NCBI GenBank assembly: GCA_024279575.1
Contig: JAJRRJ010000231.1
Coordinates: 1-35,757 of the forward strand
Source: Alphaproteobacteria bacterium
GTDB lineage: Bacteria > Pseudomonadota > Alphaproteobacteria > Rhizobiales > Devosiaceae
Direction: 5' to 3'
Length of the DNA stretch: 35,757 nucleotides
The notes beneath the pieces were generated by a model, which was not told the origin of the DNA, did not search any database, and was given only the letters and a program-made list of their open reading frames with translations. Position 1 is the stretch's first letter, and each line of letters opens with the position of its first letter. The position numbers and the translations under genes are program-made. Below, in pieces: positions 10,764 through 19,165 of the stretch.

Positions 10764-10826
10764 TCAGAGCAAAATAACGGGTGTTTTCAAAGGGTTATAA
10801 ACGCTATTTGAATCCACATGTTGAGA

Positions 10827-11975
10827 TTATTCGGCACGTTGCAGGCACTCATAATAGGCCTGCTCTATGTCATCAGTCATTTTTTTGATGGAAAAGTGCG
10901 CCTTTATCCACTCAAGACGGACCTCCATTTCCCTTTGCGCAGCAACAGGATCATCCAGAGTGTTTTGCATTGCTGTATATAAAGCGCCAGCGCTTTTGGC
11001 CGGAAGCAATGCCGGGGCAGTAGGGCCGAAAATTTCTTTCACCCCGCCCACATCGGTTGCAATCAGCGGCTTTGAAGCGCCCGCTGCCTCCAGCGCCACA
11101 TAGGGCAGGGATTCTGCCAGCGATGGCATGATGGCAATCCGACCACGGGAAAAAACGCTCAAAGCCGGTTGCACACCGACCATTGTTACCCGCCCCTTAA
11201 GACCAAGTTGATCAATTTGTTGCTCCAGGTCTGCTTTTTGAGGGCCACCACCACCTAAAATAAGTGTTGCGCCAGTTCCATCAGCCCTTTTGACATTCAC
11301 TAATGCGTCCAGCATGTAATTGATGCCTTTTATCAGGCGCAACTCCCCCACATAGGCAAAGTCAAACTCTGCCAGTTTTGCATCAAGCGGAGTGAAATCT
11401 TGTGGCAAAAGGCCATTCAGGATCACCGGACCAAGGCAGGATACTTTGCCAATCTGTTCTTCAAATGCCGCCTTTGCAAAGGCGCTTTCAAATAACAAAG
11501 CATCAGTAAAGCCGAGCAACATGCGCTCAATAATACGCAAAATTCTGCCTACCGGCGTGTCTTTATCATAGTTGAGCACACCCCCGTGGGGTGTATAGGT
11601 CGCCACCGTATTTGCGCGCCCCAAACTGGCCAGTCGGGCATTAAATCCCCCCTTTGCCCCATGCCCATGCAACACATCCACCTTCAATTTTTTCGCCAGC
11701 GAGCGAATGCGCAAGGTCGCGCTCAGGTCAGCAGGACCAATCAGGCGGGGGATGGGAAACCGTTGTACGCCAAGTGCCGGCGGTGTTTGCAGGCAAGATA
11801 TGCGCTGGTCAGTTTGCGCATCTACATGGGAACTGTCCATCACCAGGCCAACCTGGTGCCCGCGTTTGCTTAGTTCATCCGTGAGATCAATCACATGTCG
11901 ATACAGGCCGCCCACAGGGGCGCGCAATATCATCAGGATGCGCAAAGGGCGGTTTTGATTTTGAATTTGGGTCAC
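10827..11975 (-). CDS. Glycosyltransferase family 4 protein
   Basis: RILMILRAPVGGLYRHVIDLTDELSKRGHQVGLV, DVLHGHGAKGGFNARLAS, PSLAESLPYVALEAAGASKPLIATDVGGVKE. Confidence 0.9.
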   Translation of the reverse strand: MTQIQNQNRPLRILMILRAPVGGLYRHVIDLTDELSKRGHQVGLVMDSSHVDAQTDQRISCLQTPPALGVQRFPIPRLIGPADLSATLRIRSLAKKLKVDVLHGHGAKGGFNARLASLGRANTVATYTPHGGVLNYDKDTPVGRILRIIERMLLGFTDALLFESAFAKAAFEEQIGKVSCLGPVILNGLLPQDFTPLDAKLAEFDFAYVGELRLIKGINYMLDALVNVKRADGTGATLILGGGGPQKADLEQQIDQLGLKGRVTMVGVQPALSVFSRGRIAIMPSLAESLPYVALEAAGASKPLIATDVGGVKEIFGPTAPALLPAKSAGALYTAMQNTLDDPVAAQREMEVRLEWIKAHFSIKKMTDDIEQAYYECLQRAE

Positions 11976-11986
11976 GAAATCGGCCC

Positions 11987-12547
11987 CTAAATCCAGCGGT
12001 CCATAACAACAATAGTATCCCCGGGTTGAATTGGGAAATCCAGCCCCACCGTGCCTTTTGTCATTTGGCTTCCCTGCGCCCGATACACAAGCACCCGCTC
12101 GCGGTTTGCGGTATCACTAAACCCGCCAGCTGTACTGATGGCTGCCCGTGCGCTCATGCCATAAACATACGGGAACTGCCCGCTATTGGAAACTTCGCCT
12201 TGAATAAAAAATGGTCGGTAGGTCGCAATTTCAACAGCCACATTGGGGTTCCGCATAAAACCGCTGGCCAGTGCCGCAGTGATTCGGGCCGCAGCCACCT
12301 GTGTTGTTTGTCCGCGCACCTGAATTGGCCCAACCAGCGGGAACGAAATAGCCCCGTTGTCATCCACCTGATAGACGGTGCTTAATTCAGCATCCCCATA
12401 CACAGAAACCCGCAGAACATCACCGGTGTCCAGCGTATATGGACCTTGCGTTTGTACCCGGTAGGTTTCAGGAATTTGATTTATGGCGCACCCGGACAGG
12501 GGCACGAACAAGAAAATAATAAGCAAATATAGCCAGCGCATGAACAC
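11987..12547 (-). CDS. Polysaccharide biosynthesis/export protein (Wza/OPX family)
   Basis: Lipobox VPLSGCAI; YTLDTGDVLRVSVYGDAELSTVYQVDDNGAISFPLVGPIQVRGQT; SLBB-like FFIQGEVSNSGQFPYVYGMSARAAI. Confidence 0.9.
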   Translation of the reverse strand: MFMRWLYLLIIFLFVPLSGCAINQIPETYRVQTQGPYTLDTGDVLRVSVYGDAELSTVYQVDDNGAISFPLVGPIQVRGQTTQVAAARITAALASGFMRNPNVAVEIATYRPFFIQGEVSNSGQFPYVYGMSARAAISTAGGFSDTANRERVLVYRAQGSQMTKGTVGLDFPIQPGDTIVVMDRWI

Positions 12548-12702
12548 ACCAAATTAGTTTTAGTTGCCCATAAGAGGGCATAGCTATGGTTAATAATTCC
12601 CTTATTTCACTCTCTTAGTTGCAGAATGTCCTAAAGAAATTAACGGATTACTTACCACGTTCGACCTAAAAAGAAGTGAGTTGGATTATAAGGACTTTTT
12701 GC

Positions 12703-15009
12703 ATGGCCATGCCTGTGGATCACGAAAACACGCCGATAGACCTGCGCGCCATAGGCGCACGGGTGTGGCAGAAGCGATATAGAATCATCATCATCACTCT
12801 CATTTCGTGCATCGTTGCCTATATATTGGTTTCATTCATTCCCAGGACGTACGAATCTTCGGCCTCCATTTTGGTTGAGAGTCGGGAAAATACATTTTCC
12901 CGCGCCACCAATGACACAGGGGCGGGCGGGGTCGTTGCTTCTGACGCCGTTGTTATGTCCTCCCAGGTGCAACTGGTGCAGTCCTCTGAAAACTATCTGC
13001 GGGTTATTCGCAATTTGAATCTGGCTGAAGTTGCTGAATTTAATGGAACTGCCGGATCACCCCTTGATGCGATTTTAGGTTTGATGGGTCGATCCGCCGA
13101 TCGCACGCAGGCCTCTGAGCAAAAGGTACTCGCTTTGCTCTCCAAAGCTATCACTGTCGTTCAACAGCGTGATTCCCGCGTGATTTCGGTTCTGGTGCGC
13201 GCTCAGGACAAGAATTTAGCCGCAGATATTGCCAATGCCATTGCACAAGAACATGTAAAGCGCCGGGCAGAGCTTTCCAATGATGATACGGCAGGGGCGA
13301 GTTTGTGGCTTCAGTCCGAAATTGAAAAGCTTCGGGTGAATGTTGTGGACGCTGAGTCTGCGGTGGCAAAATTTCGCATTGAGAACGATCTTTTTACCGG
13401 TGCCAATAACACGTCTTTGCTCAATCAGCAGTTGTCAAACATTGCCGCACAGATTTCCACAGCCCAGGAAAGAAAGCTTACAGCCCGTTCCCGCGCCACA
13501 CTAATTCGGGACCTGTTAAACTCCGGGCAGGCTATTGACGGGGTTGCCGAAGTTCAGAATTCAGTGGTCATTCAACGTCTGTCTCAAGACAAAGCGCGAT
13601 TGCAGGGGGAAAAAGCCCAGCTTTCTGCAACTTTGTTGCCCAATCACCCTCAGGTTCGTTCCATCACCGCTCAGATTGAAGAAATAAACACCCAGATATT
13701 GCGTGAGGGGCGTCGTGTTGCCGATGCCATTATGGCTGAGTCGCGCATTGAGGATGCCCTTGTGGCGTCTTTGCAAGAAGACATGGCCCGCCTGAAAATA
13801 AGCGCCTCAAGTGCCGCCACCTCATCGGTGGAGTTGCAGGAACTGGAGCGTGAAGCAGGCGCACAGTCGGCATTGTTACAGACCTATCTGTTGCGGTTCC
13901 GGGAAGCATCTGCCCGCGCTGGCGCAGGGGCTGTTTTGCCCGATGTGCGCGTGATTGCAGTTGCAATGCCGGCGCTAAAACCTGTTGCCCCCCAAGGGGC
14001 GCTCATTTTGGTTGCTGTTGCTATTGTGGCGGTCTCAATGCAAATTGGTGGAATTTTGTTCGCTGAATTAAGCGTTGTGATGCCTTTGCCAGCCCTTAGT
14101 GCCGCTAAGGGTGATCAGCAACAGGATCAGGAAAATGATGATAATCCTGATGTTGCAGATGAAGAGGGATTCTCATCACAGCCACCTGAACCAATATTGA
14201 AAAATCGCTCCATACGAAGTGACGAAGTATCACCAGTGCCAGATGAGGGGCCCTCCGTTGTGTCCGATATTGCACCTGCCTCTGCCCCACAAACAGCTGG
14301 ACAGCGCGCCAGTGCCCCCAATGTTTACCAGGGCAGAAACGCTGCCGCAGAAAATGAACATGTGCCCCCCCCCTCCAGAAACACCTTTGCACGTGAACAT
14401 GCACCGCACCGAACTGAACAGCCCCCACCAAAAGAACAGCCCCCTGTTTCTTCAGGAGTGGACACTGATTTTTATGATCTGGCGGAAGCACTTTGCACTG
14501 GCCATGAGCAAATTGTATTTCTATCGGCTTTTGATCCTGAAGGGGACTGCACCGGGGTTGGAGAAATGCTGATCAGCGAGATTTTGGCCAACGGGCGATC
14601 TGTTGCCATTGTTGATGCGGGAAGTGGTGTAATCTCATCGCAGCCAGGTATTTCAGATCTGGCGGCAAATGAAGCGGAATTTGGAGAAGTGGTTTTCCAT
14701 TCAGAAGATGATGGCCTGACAGAGATTTATTGGGGCACACGCCGAAATATTTATTCAGCATCGGAAAAACCGGCGACTTTGGTTGAAGCTCTTTGTGATA
14801 TTTGCGATGTGGTTCTGGTGTTTGTGGGGGGTGTTGGCGCGACTTCAAACCTGCCCTTGTTTGCTGGTCTGGATGGTACGCTTACAATGGTTGCCGGGGC
14901 GCAGCCTGAATACAGTTCCTCCCAAAGAGCACTTGATGAAGCACAGGCTTTAGGCTTTGCTCGCTCCCAGTTATTGGTTATGCCAAAGAACCATGCCAAC
15001 GCCGCGTGA
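12703..15009 (+). CDS. Wzz/PCP-type chain-length determinant fused to a degenerate BY-kinase-like C-terminal domain
   Basis: Wzz N-terminus (YRIIIITLISCIVAYILVSFIPRTYESSASILVES), coiled coils, second TM (GALILVAVAIVAVSMQIGGILFAEL), Pro-rich linker, CpsD-like fold with no recognisable Walker A Lys. ATG at 12703 preferred over GTG at 12676. Confidence 0.85.
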   Translation: MAMPVDHENTPIDLRAIGARVWQKRYRIIIITLISCIVAYILVSFIPRTYESSASILVESRENTFSRATNDTGAGGVVASDAVVMSSQVQLVQSSENYLRVIRNLNLAEVAEFNGTAGSPLDAILGLMGRSADRTQASEQKVLALLSKAITVVQQRDSRVISVLVRAQDKNLAADIANAIAQEHVKRRAELSNDDTAGASLWLQSEIEKLRVNVVDAESAVAKFRIENDLFTGANNTSLLNQQLSNIAAQISTAQERKLTARSRATLIRDLLNSGQAIDGVAEVQNSVVIQRLSQDKARLQGEKAQLSATLLPNHPQVRSITAQIEEINTQILREGRRVADAIMAESRIEDALVASLQEDMARLKISASSAATSSVELQELEREAGAQSALLQTYLLRFREASARAGAGAVLPDVRVIAVAMPALKPVAPQGALILVAVAIVAVSMQIGGILFAELSVVMPLPALSAAKGDQQQDQENDDNPDVADEEGFSSQPPEPILKNRSIRSDEVSPVPDEGPSVVSDIAPASAPQTAGQRASAPNVYQGRNAAAENEHVPPPSRNTFAREHAPHRTEQPPPKEQPPVSSGVDTDFYDLAEALCTGHEQIVFLSAFDPEGDCTGVGEMLISEILANGRSVAIVDAGSGVISSQPGISDLAANEAEFGEVVFHSEDDGLTEIYWGTRRNIYSASEKPATLVEALCDICDVVLVFVGGVGATSNLPLFAGLDGTLTMVAGAQPEYSSSQRALDEAQALGFARSQLLVMPKNHANAA

Positions 15010-15054
15010 GTGGATACAGTTGTTGGCGCGCCTTTGGTCGGGACTGAAATATAA

Positions 15055-16098
15055 ATGATAAACTTAAAATATCTCGCTTACCGCTCTATATTTGAGCTGC
15101 TTTGGGCCACGCAAGCGCCGCGTTTGATCCGTGCCCTGTCAAAGTCTCGCGGGGTAATATTTACATTGCATCGGGTATTGCCGGAAGGGCCTGCCGATTT
15201 TGCGCCCAATTCCATCCTTCAGGTTACCCCGCAATATTTGGAACATGTGATAATTCGTGTCCGCGAAATGGGGCTGGAAATTGTTTCTCTTGATGAGGCG
15301 ATTGAGCGCATCAAGGCCCCCGTTGTCGGTTCTGCCAAGTTTGTGGTTTTTACCTTTGATGATGCTTACAAAGACAACCTTGTTCATGCATTACCAGTTT
15401 TAAGGCGCAGAAAATGCCCCTTTACCCTTTATGTCCCCACCGCCCTTGTGGATGGGGTTGGGGAGGTTTGGTGGCAGGCGCTGGAAGATGTTATTGCAAC
15501 TCAAAATGCAGTCGCCACTGCCAACAGGGGCGGCGAAATCTCCTATTATGATACCAATACAATTGCCAAAAAATATGAAATTTACAACCAACTGTACTGG
15601 CGTATGCGCAAAATGCCCGAAGATGCACGGGTAAAATTTATCCGATAATTTACCGCTGGATACGGGCTGGATATGGATGCCCATTGCCGTGAGCTGATCA
15701 TGGACTGGACCGAGCTTAAAGAATTTGTCGATGAACCCCTTTGCACAATCGGCGCTCACACGGTTCATCATTTTGAGCTGGCCAAGCTAAAAGAAGAGCG
15801 CGCGCGCCAGGAGATCATGCAGGGGATTGATGTGATAAACGCCCAATATGGTCTGATTCCCAAGCACCTGTCTTATCCCATCGGGGGGACCGCATCGGCA
15901 GGGCCGCGCGAATATGAAATTGCCAAAAAGCTTGGTCTGGCATCAGCTGTTACCACATTGCCCGGTGGTCTTTATCATCGGCATAGAAATGCCTTGACTT
16001 CGCTGCCAAGAATTTCTCTGAACGGCAATTTCCAACAATACCGGTTTGTGGATGTTCTTGTCACCGGTGCTATTTTTTCCTTTGCCTATCGCCGCTGA
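15055..16098 (+). pseudogene. Polysaccharide deacetylase (NodB homology) interrupted by an in-frame TAA at 15646-15648
   Basis: 15055..15648 carries motif 1 (VFTFDDAYKDN); 15673..16098, in the same frame, carries motif 2 (AHTVHHFELAKL) and LSYPIGG. Reading through the stop gives one normal-length protein. Confidence 0.75.
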
Positions 16099-16106
16099 TC
16101 TCGCCC

Positions 16107-16334
16107 TTAAACCGCATCGTCTGGCCGCGCCATCCATTTGATGACTATGCCTGCTGGAAATGCCCAGAATATCCCCGTGATCACAAAGAACCCCAATGTG
16201 CCCCAAATGGGCAACTGGGTCAGGTATTCAGAGTAGACAACTGCAATTCCCAGAGGGTAAGCGATAAGCAGGAAAAGAATAATCCAGATTCCAACAAACT
16301 TTCGTGCGCGTTGCTTCACAATTGTTCCAAACAT
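16107..16334 (-). CDS. DUF2842 family small membrane protein
   Basis: 75 aa, two TM helices, RKFVGIWIILFLLIAYPLGIAVVY...GIFWAFPAGIVIKWM. Confidence 0.75.
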   Translation of the reverse strand: MFGTIVKQRARKFVGIWIILFLLIAYPLGIAVVYSEYLTQLPIWGTLGFFVITGIFWAFPAGIVIKWMARPDDAV

Positions 16335-16361
16335 ATTTCAAATATGCGGCAAGCTGCATAT
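16332..16361. promoter_or_regulatory. Palindromes in the DUF2842/ctaA divergent intergenic region
   Basis: CATATTT-C-AAATATG (16332-16346, perfect) overlapping ATATGC-N8-GCATAT (16342-16361). Confidence 0.4.
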
Positions 16362-16421
16362 TGCCATTGCCATCGCCTCCCTTTACCACTTCTGCAGTAA
16401 AACACTAATGGAAAAATCCCC

Positions 16422-17480
16422 GTGAGCCTCACTGTTCAATCCGCTATTAACTCCCTTGAAGCGCCGGCGTCCGATCGGCTGAAACCGGTGCGTATCTGGC
16501 TCTATATATTGGCAGCAATGATTTTGCTGATGGTTACGATTGGCGGCATGACGCGGTTGACTGATTCTGGCCTGTCAATCACCTCATGGAAGCCCATTTC
16601 TGGAATGCTTCCACCTTTAAGTGTGCAGGACTGGCAGGCTGAGTTTGAGGCCTACAAACAAATTCCTGAATTTCAACAACAAAATTTCTGGATGGACCTT
16701 GAGGCCTTCAAGTCAATTTTCTGGTGGGAATGGGGCCACCGGTTTTTGGGGCGCGTTATTGGTTTGGCATTTGCTGTTCCATTCGTGATTTTTTTGTTCC
16801 AGCGTCGCCTGTCCTGGCGTCTGGCTCCCTCCCTTTTCACCCTGTTTGTGCTGGGCGGGTTTCAGGGGTTTCTTGGGTGGTGGATGGTTTCATCTGGTTT
16901 GAGCGAGCGTGTGGATGTTTCCCAATACCGGCTGGCGGCTCATTTGAGTGCTGCCAGCATTTTGTTTGTCGCAATCGTCTGGGTGGCGGTTAAACTCACG
17001 CCATAAAAATCCCCGATTGAAAACACGCCTTCAAAATCCTGGCAGTTTACTTTGTGGATATTGGCATTGCTGGTTTTTTTACAGATCATCATGGGGGCGT
17101 TTGTTGCCGGAATTGATGCTGGCTTTGGCTTCAATACGTGGCCATTGATGGAAGGTAAGTGGATACCTGACAACCTGATACCGCTTTCACCTGTCTGGCT
17201 TAACATGTTTGAAAATCATCTCACCGTGCAATTCACCCACCGGATGCTGGGCTATTTGATCGCCATTATGGCGATCGTCATGTTTGCGTTTCAGTTCGGG
17301 CAGGGTGCATCTGCTTTGCGCGCGTGGGTCACACTCATTTTTCTGATGATAATTGCGCAGATTTTGCTGGGTATTCTCACTCTTTTGCTGGTGGTGCCCA
17401 TTCCTTTGGCGCTACTGCATCAGGGATTGGCATTTGTTGCCCTGAGTGTGATTGTGGTTGCGACGACAAAAACAAGTTAA
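16422..17480 (+). pseudogene. ctaA: Heme A synthase (CtaA/COX15) interrupted by an in-frame TAA at 17004-17006
   Basis: First half [28 protein letters not shown]...[10 protein letters not shown]...[10 protein letters not shown]; second half in the same frame FVAGIDAGFGFNTWPLMEGKWIPD...VQFTHRMLGY...ALLHQGLAFVAL. Combined about 352 codons, normal for CtaA. Confidence 0.8.
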
Positions 17481-17679
17481 ATCAGCATGTTGTGTTTCGG
17501 TATTATAATACCTCTAGCCTATACCGTTGAAAAATATGCATTTTTTATTTCTGCTAGACGGTACTGATACAAACCTATATCACGCGCTCAACTAAAGTGG
17601 ATTTGTGCCAATCTGCGTCCCGTTTTGTGGCAAATTTGGTACTCTCGAATTCAAGTTTTGATGTTTAGGAATCTGACAG

Positions 17680-18144
17680 ATGAAAACCTTTTCTATTAAG
17701 GCCAGTGAGATCGACAAGAAATGGATCTTGATCGATGCCAAAGGCCTCGTGGTTGGGCGTCTCGCCGCAATCATCGCCACCCGTTTGCGTGGCAAGCACA
17801 TGCCTTCATTTACACCACACATGGACCGTGGTGATCATGTTGTTGTGATCAATGCCGATAAGGTAAAACTGACTGGCAAAAAACTCGATCAACGCAAGTT
17901 CTATTGGCATACGGGCTATCCCGGCGGCATCAAAGAACGTACATCACGCGAAATCATTGAGGGACGTCACCCTGAGCGTTTGCTTGAAAATGCTGTGCGC
18001 CGCATGATGCCCGGTGGCCCGCTCACACGCGCTCAGTTGAAAAACCTGCGCATCTATTGCAGCGAAGAACATCCCCATGAAGCACAGCAACCAACAGTTC
18101 TTGATGTTGCTGGCATGAATACCAAAAACGTGAAGGCAGGTTGA
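17680..18144 (+). CDS. rplM: 50S ribosomal protein L13
   Basis: [68 protein letters not shown]. Confidence 0.97.
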   Translation: MKTFSIKASEIDKKWILIDAKGLVVGRLAAIIATRLRGKHMPSFTPHMDRGDHVVVINADKVKLTGKKLDQRKFYWHTGYPGGIKERTSREIIEGRHPERLLENAVRRMMPGGPLTRAQLKNLRIYCSEEHPHEAQQPTVLDVAGMNTKNVKAG

Positions 18145-18146
18145 AC

Positions 18147-18641
18147 ATGACCGAAGAACAAACACTCAACTCGCTTGAAGATCTTGGCACTGCCGCTGAC
18201 GTAACAGCCGCAGACGCCCCGCAGGCAATTGTTTATGTGCAAAAGCTGGATGAACATGGGCGCGCCTATGCCACCGGCAAGCGTAAAGACGCCGTTGCCC
18301 GTGTGTGGATCAAGCCCGGTTCTGGCCGTATCACTATTAACGGTCGTGATTTTGAAACATATTTCGCCCGTCCTGTGTTGCGTCTGGTTTTGCAACAGCC
18401 AATCGTTGCCGCCGAGCGTACCGATCAGTATGACATTGTAGCAACTGTTTCTGGCGGTGGTCTTTCTGGTCAGGCTGGCGCTGTGCGTCATGGTGTGTCC
18501 AAAGCGTTGGTGGCCTTTGAGCCTGCGCTTCGCCCGATTCTGAAAAAAGGTGGCTTCCTTACGCGCGATAGTCGTGTTGTTGAACGTAAAAAATACGGTA
18601 AGGCAAAAGCCCGTCGTTCTTTCCAGTTCTCCAAGCGTTAG
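18147..18641 (+). CDS. rpsI: 30S ribosomal protein S9
   Basis: [33 protein letters not shown] ... C-terminal [17 protein letters not shown]. Confidence 0.97.
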   Translation: MTEEQTLNSLEDLGTAADVTAADAPQAIVYVQKLDEHGRAYATGKRKDAVARVWIKPGSGRITINGRDFETYFARPVLRLVLQQPIVAAERTDQYDIVATVSGGGLSGQAGAVRHGVSKALVAFEPALRPILKKGGFLTRDSRVVERKKYGKAKARRSFQFSKR

Positions 18642-18667
18642 GTTTTTTCGCGCCATTCAACAAATTC

Positions 18668-18698
18668 AAAAGGGGTGCCCAATCGGCGCCCCTTTTTT
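18668..18698 (+). terminator. Rho-independent terminator after rpsI
   Basis: AAAAGGGGTGCC-CAATC-GGCGCCCCTTTTTT: 12-bp stem with one G:T pair, then a T tract. Confidence 0.88.
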
Positions 18699-18769
18699 GT
18701 TGCATACATGAATTTCCTTGCAAGGGGGTGGGTAATCCGTATTCTTTTTCATAAGTCAGACAGGAAAAA

Positions 18770-19159
18770 ATGATGCGTAAAATTCTAGCCAGCACAAGCT
18801 TTGCGGCACTCCTTACACTTTCCGCATGTTCAACGCCCATTCAAACCTGCATTTCCAATGCCTCTGCGGACCGTGATGAAATTGCAGAAAAATTTGAAAT
18901 TGCCCAAGGTAATGTCGAGCGCGGCTACGCAATACACCGCCAATCTGTGCCATATACGTATACCGGGCAGTGCTTCAATGGCACCGTTGGCAGTTATTCC
19001 TGCCAGAAAACTGGCACTCGGGTTCTTGAAACTCCGGTCACCATCGACGTAAACGAGGAAAGACAAAAACTTGCCGCTCTGGAACGCCAACTTATTCTGG
19101 CAAATCAACGCGCAGATGCTCAAGTGGCCCAATGTCGGGCTCTTTACCCCCAAACGTAA
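18770..19159 (+). CDS. Putative lipoprotein of unknown function
   Basis: MMRKILASTSFAALLTLSACSTP signal peptide/lipobox; several Cys and a C-terminal helix. Confidence 0.7.
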   Translation: MMRKILASTSFAALLTLSACSTPIQTCISNASADRDEIAEKFEIAQGNVERGYAIHRQSVPYTYTGQCFNGTVGSYSCQKTGTRVLETPVTIDVNEERQKLAALERQLILANQRADAQVAQCRALYPQT

Positions 19160-19165
19160 TACATT

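Noticed and set aside
15673-16098. Downstream deacetylase fragment as a separate CDS
   Set aside because: It lacks catalytic motif 1 and is in exactly the same frame as the upstream fragment; merged into one interrupted gene
6804-16098. tRNA-Pro-adjacent EPS block as an integrative genomic island
   Set aside because: No integrase, no direct repeat of the tRNA 3' end found by eye, no compositional break obvious
17052-17480. Second half of ctaA as an independent gene starting at TTG 17052
   Set aside because: The TTG lies in the first helix of the half, without a convincing SD, and the frame is continuous with the upstream half; treated as one interrupted gene
18054-18656. 200-aa minus-strand ORF antisense to rplM/rpsI
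   Set aside because: Shadow of ribosomal protein genes with no recognisable domain
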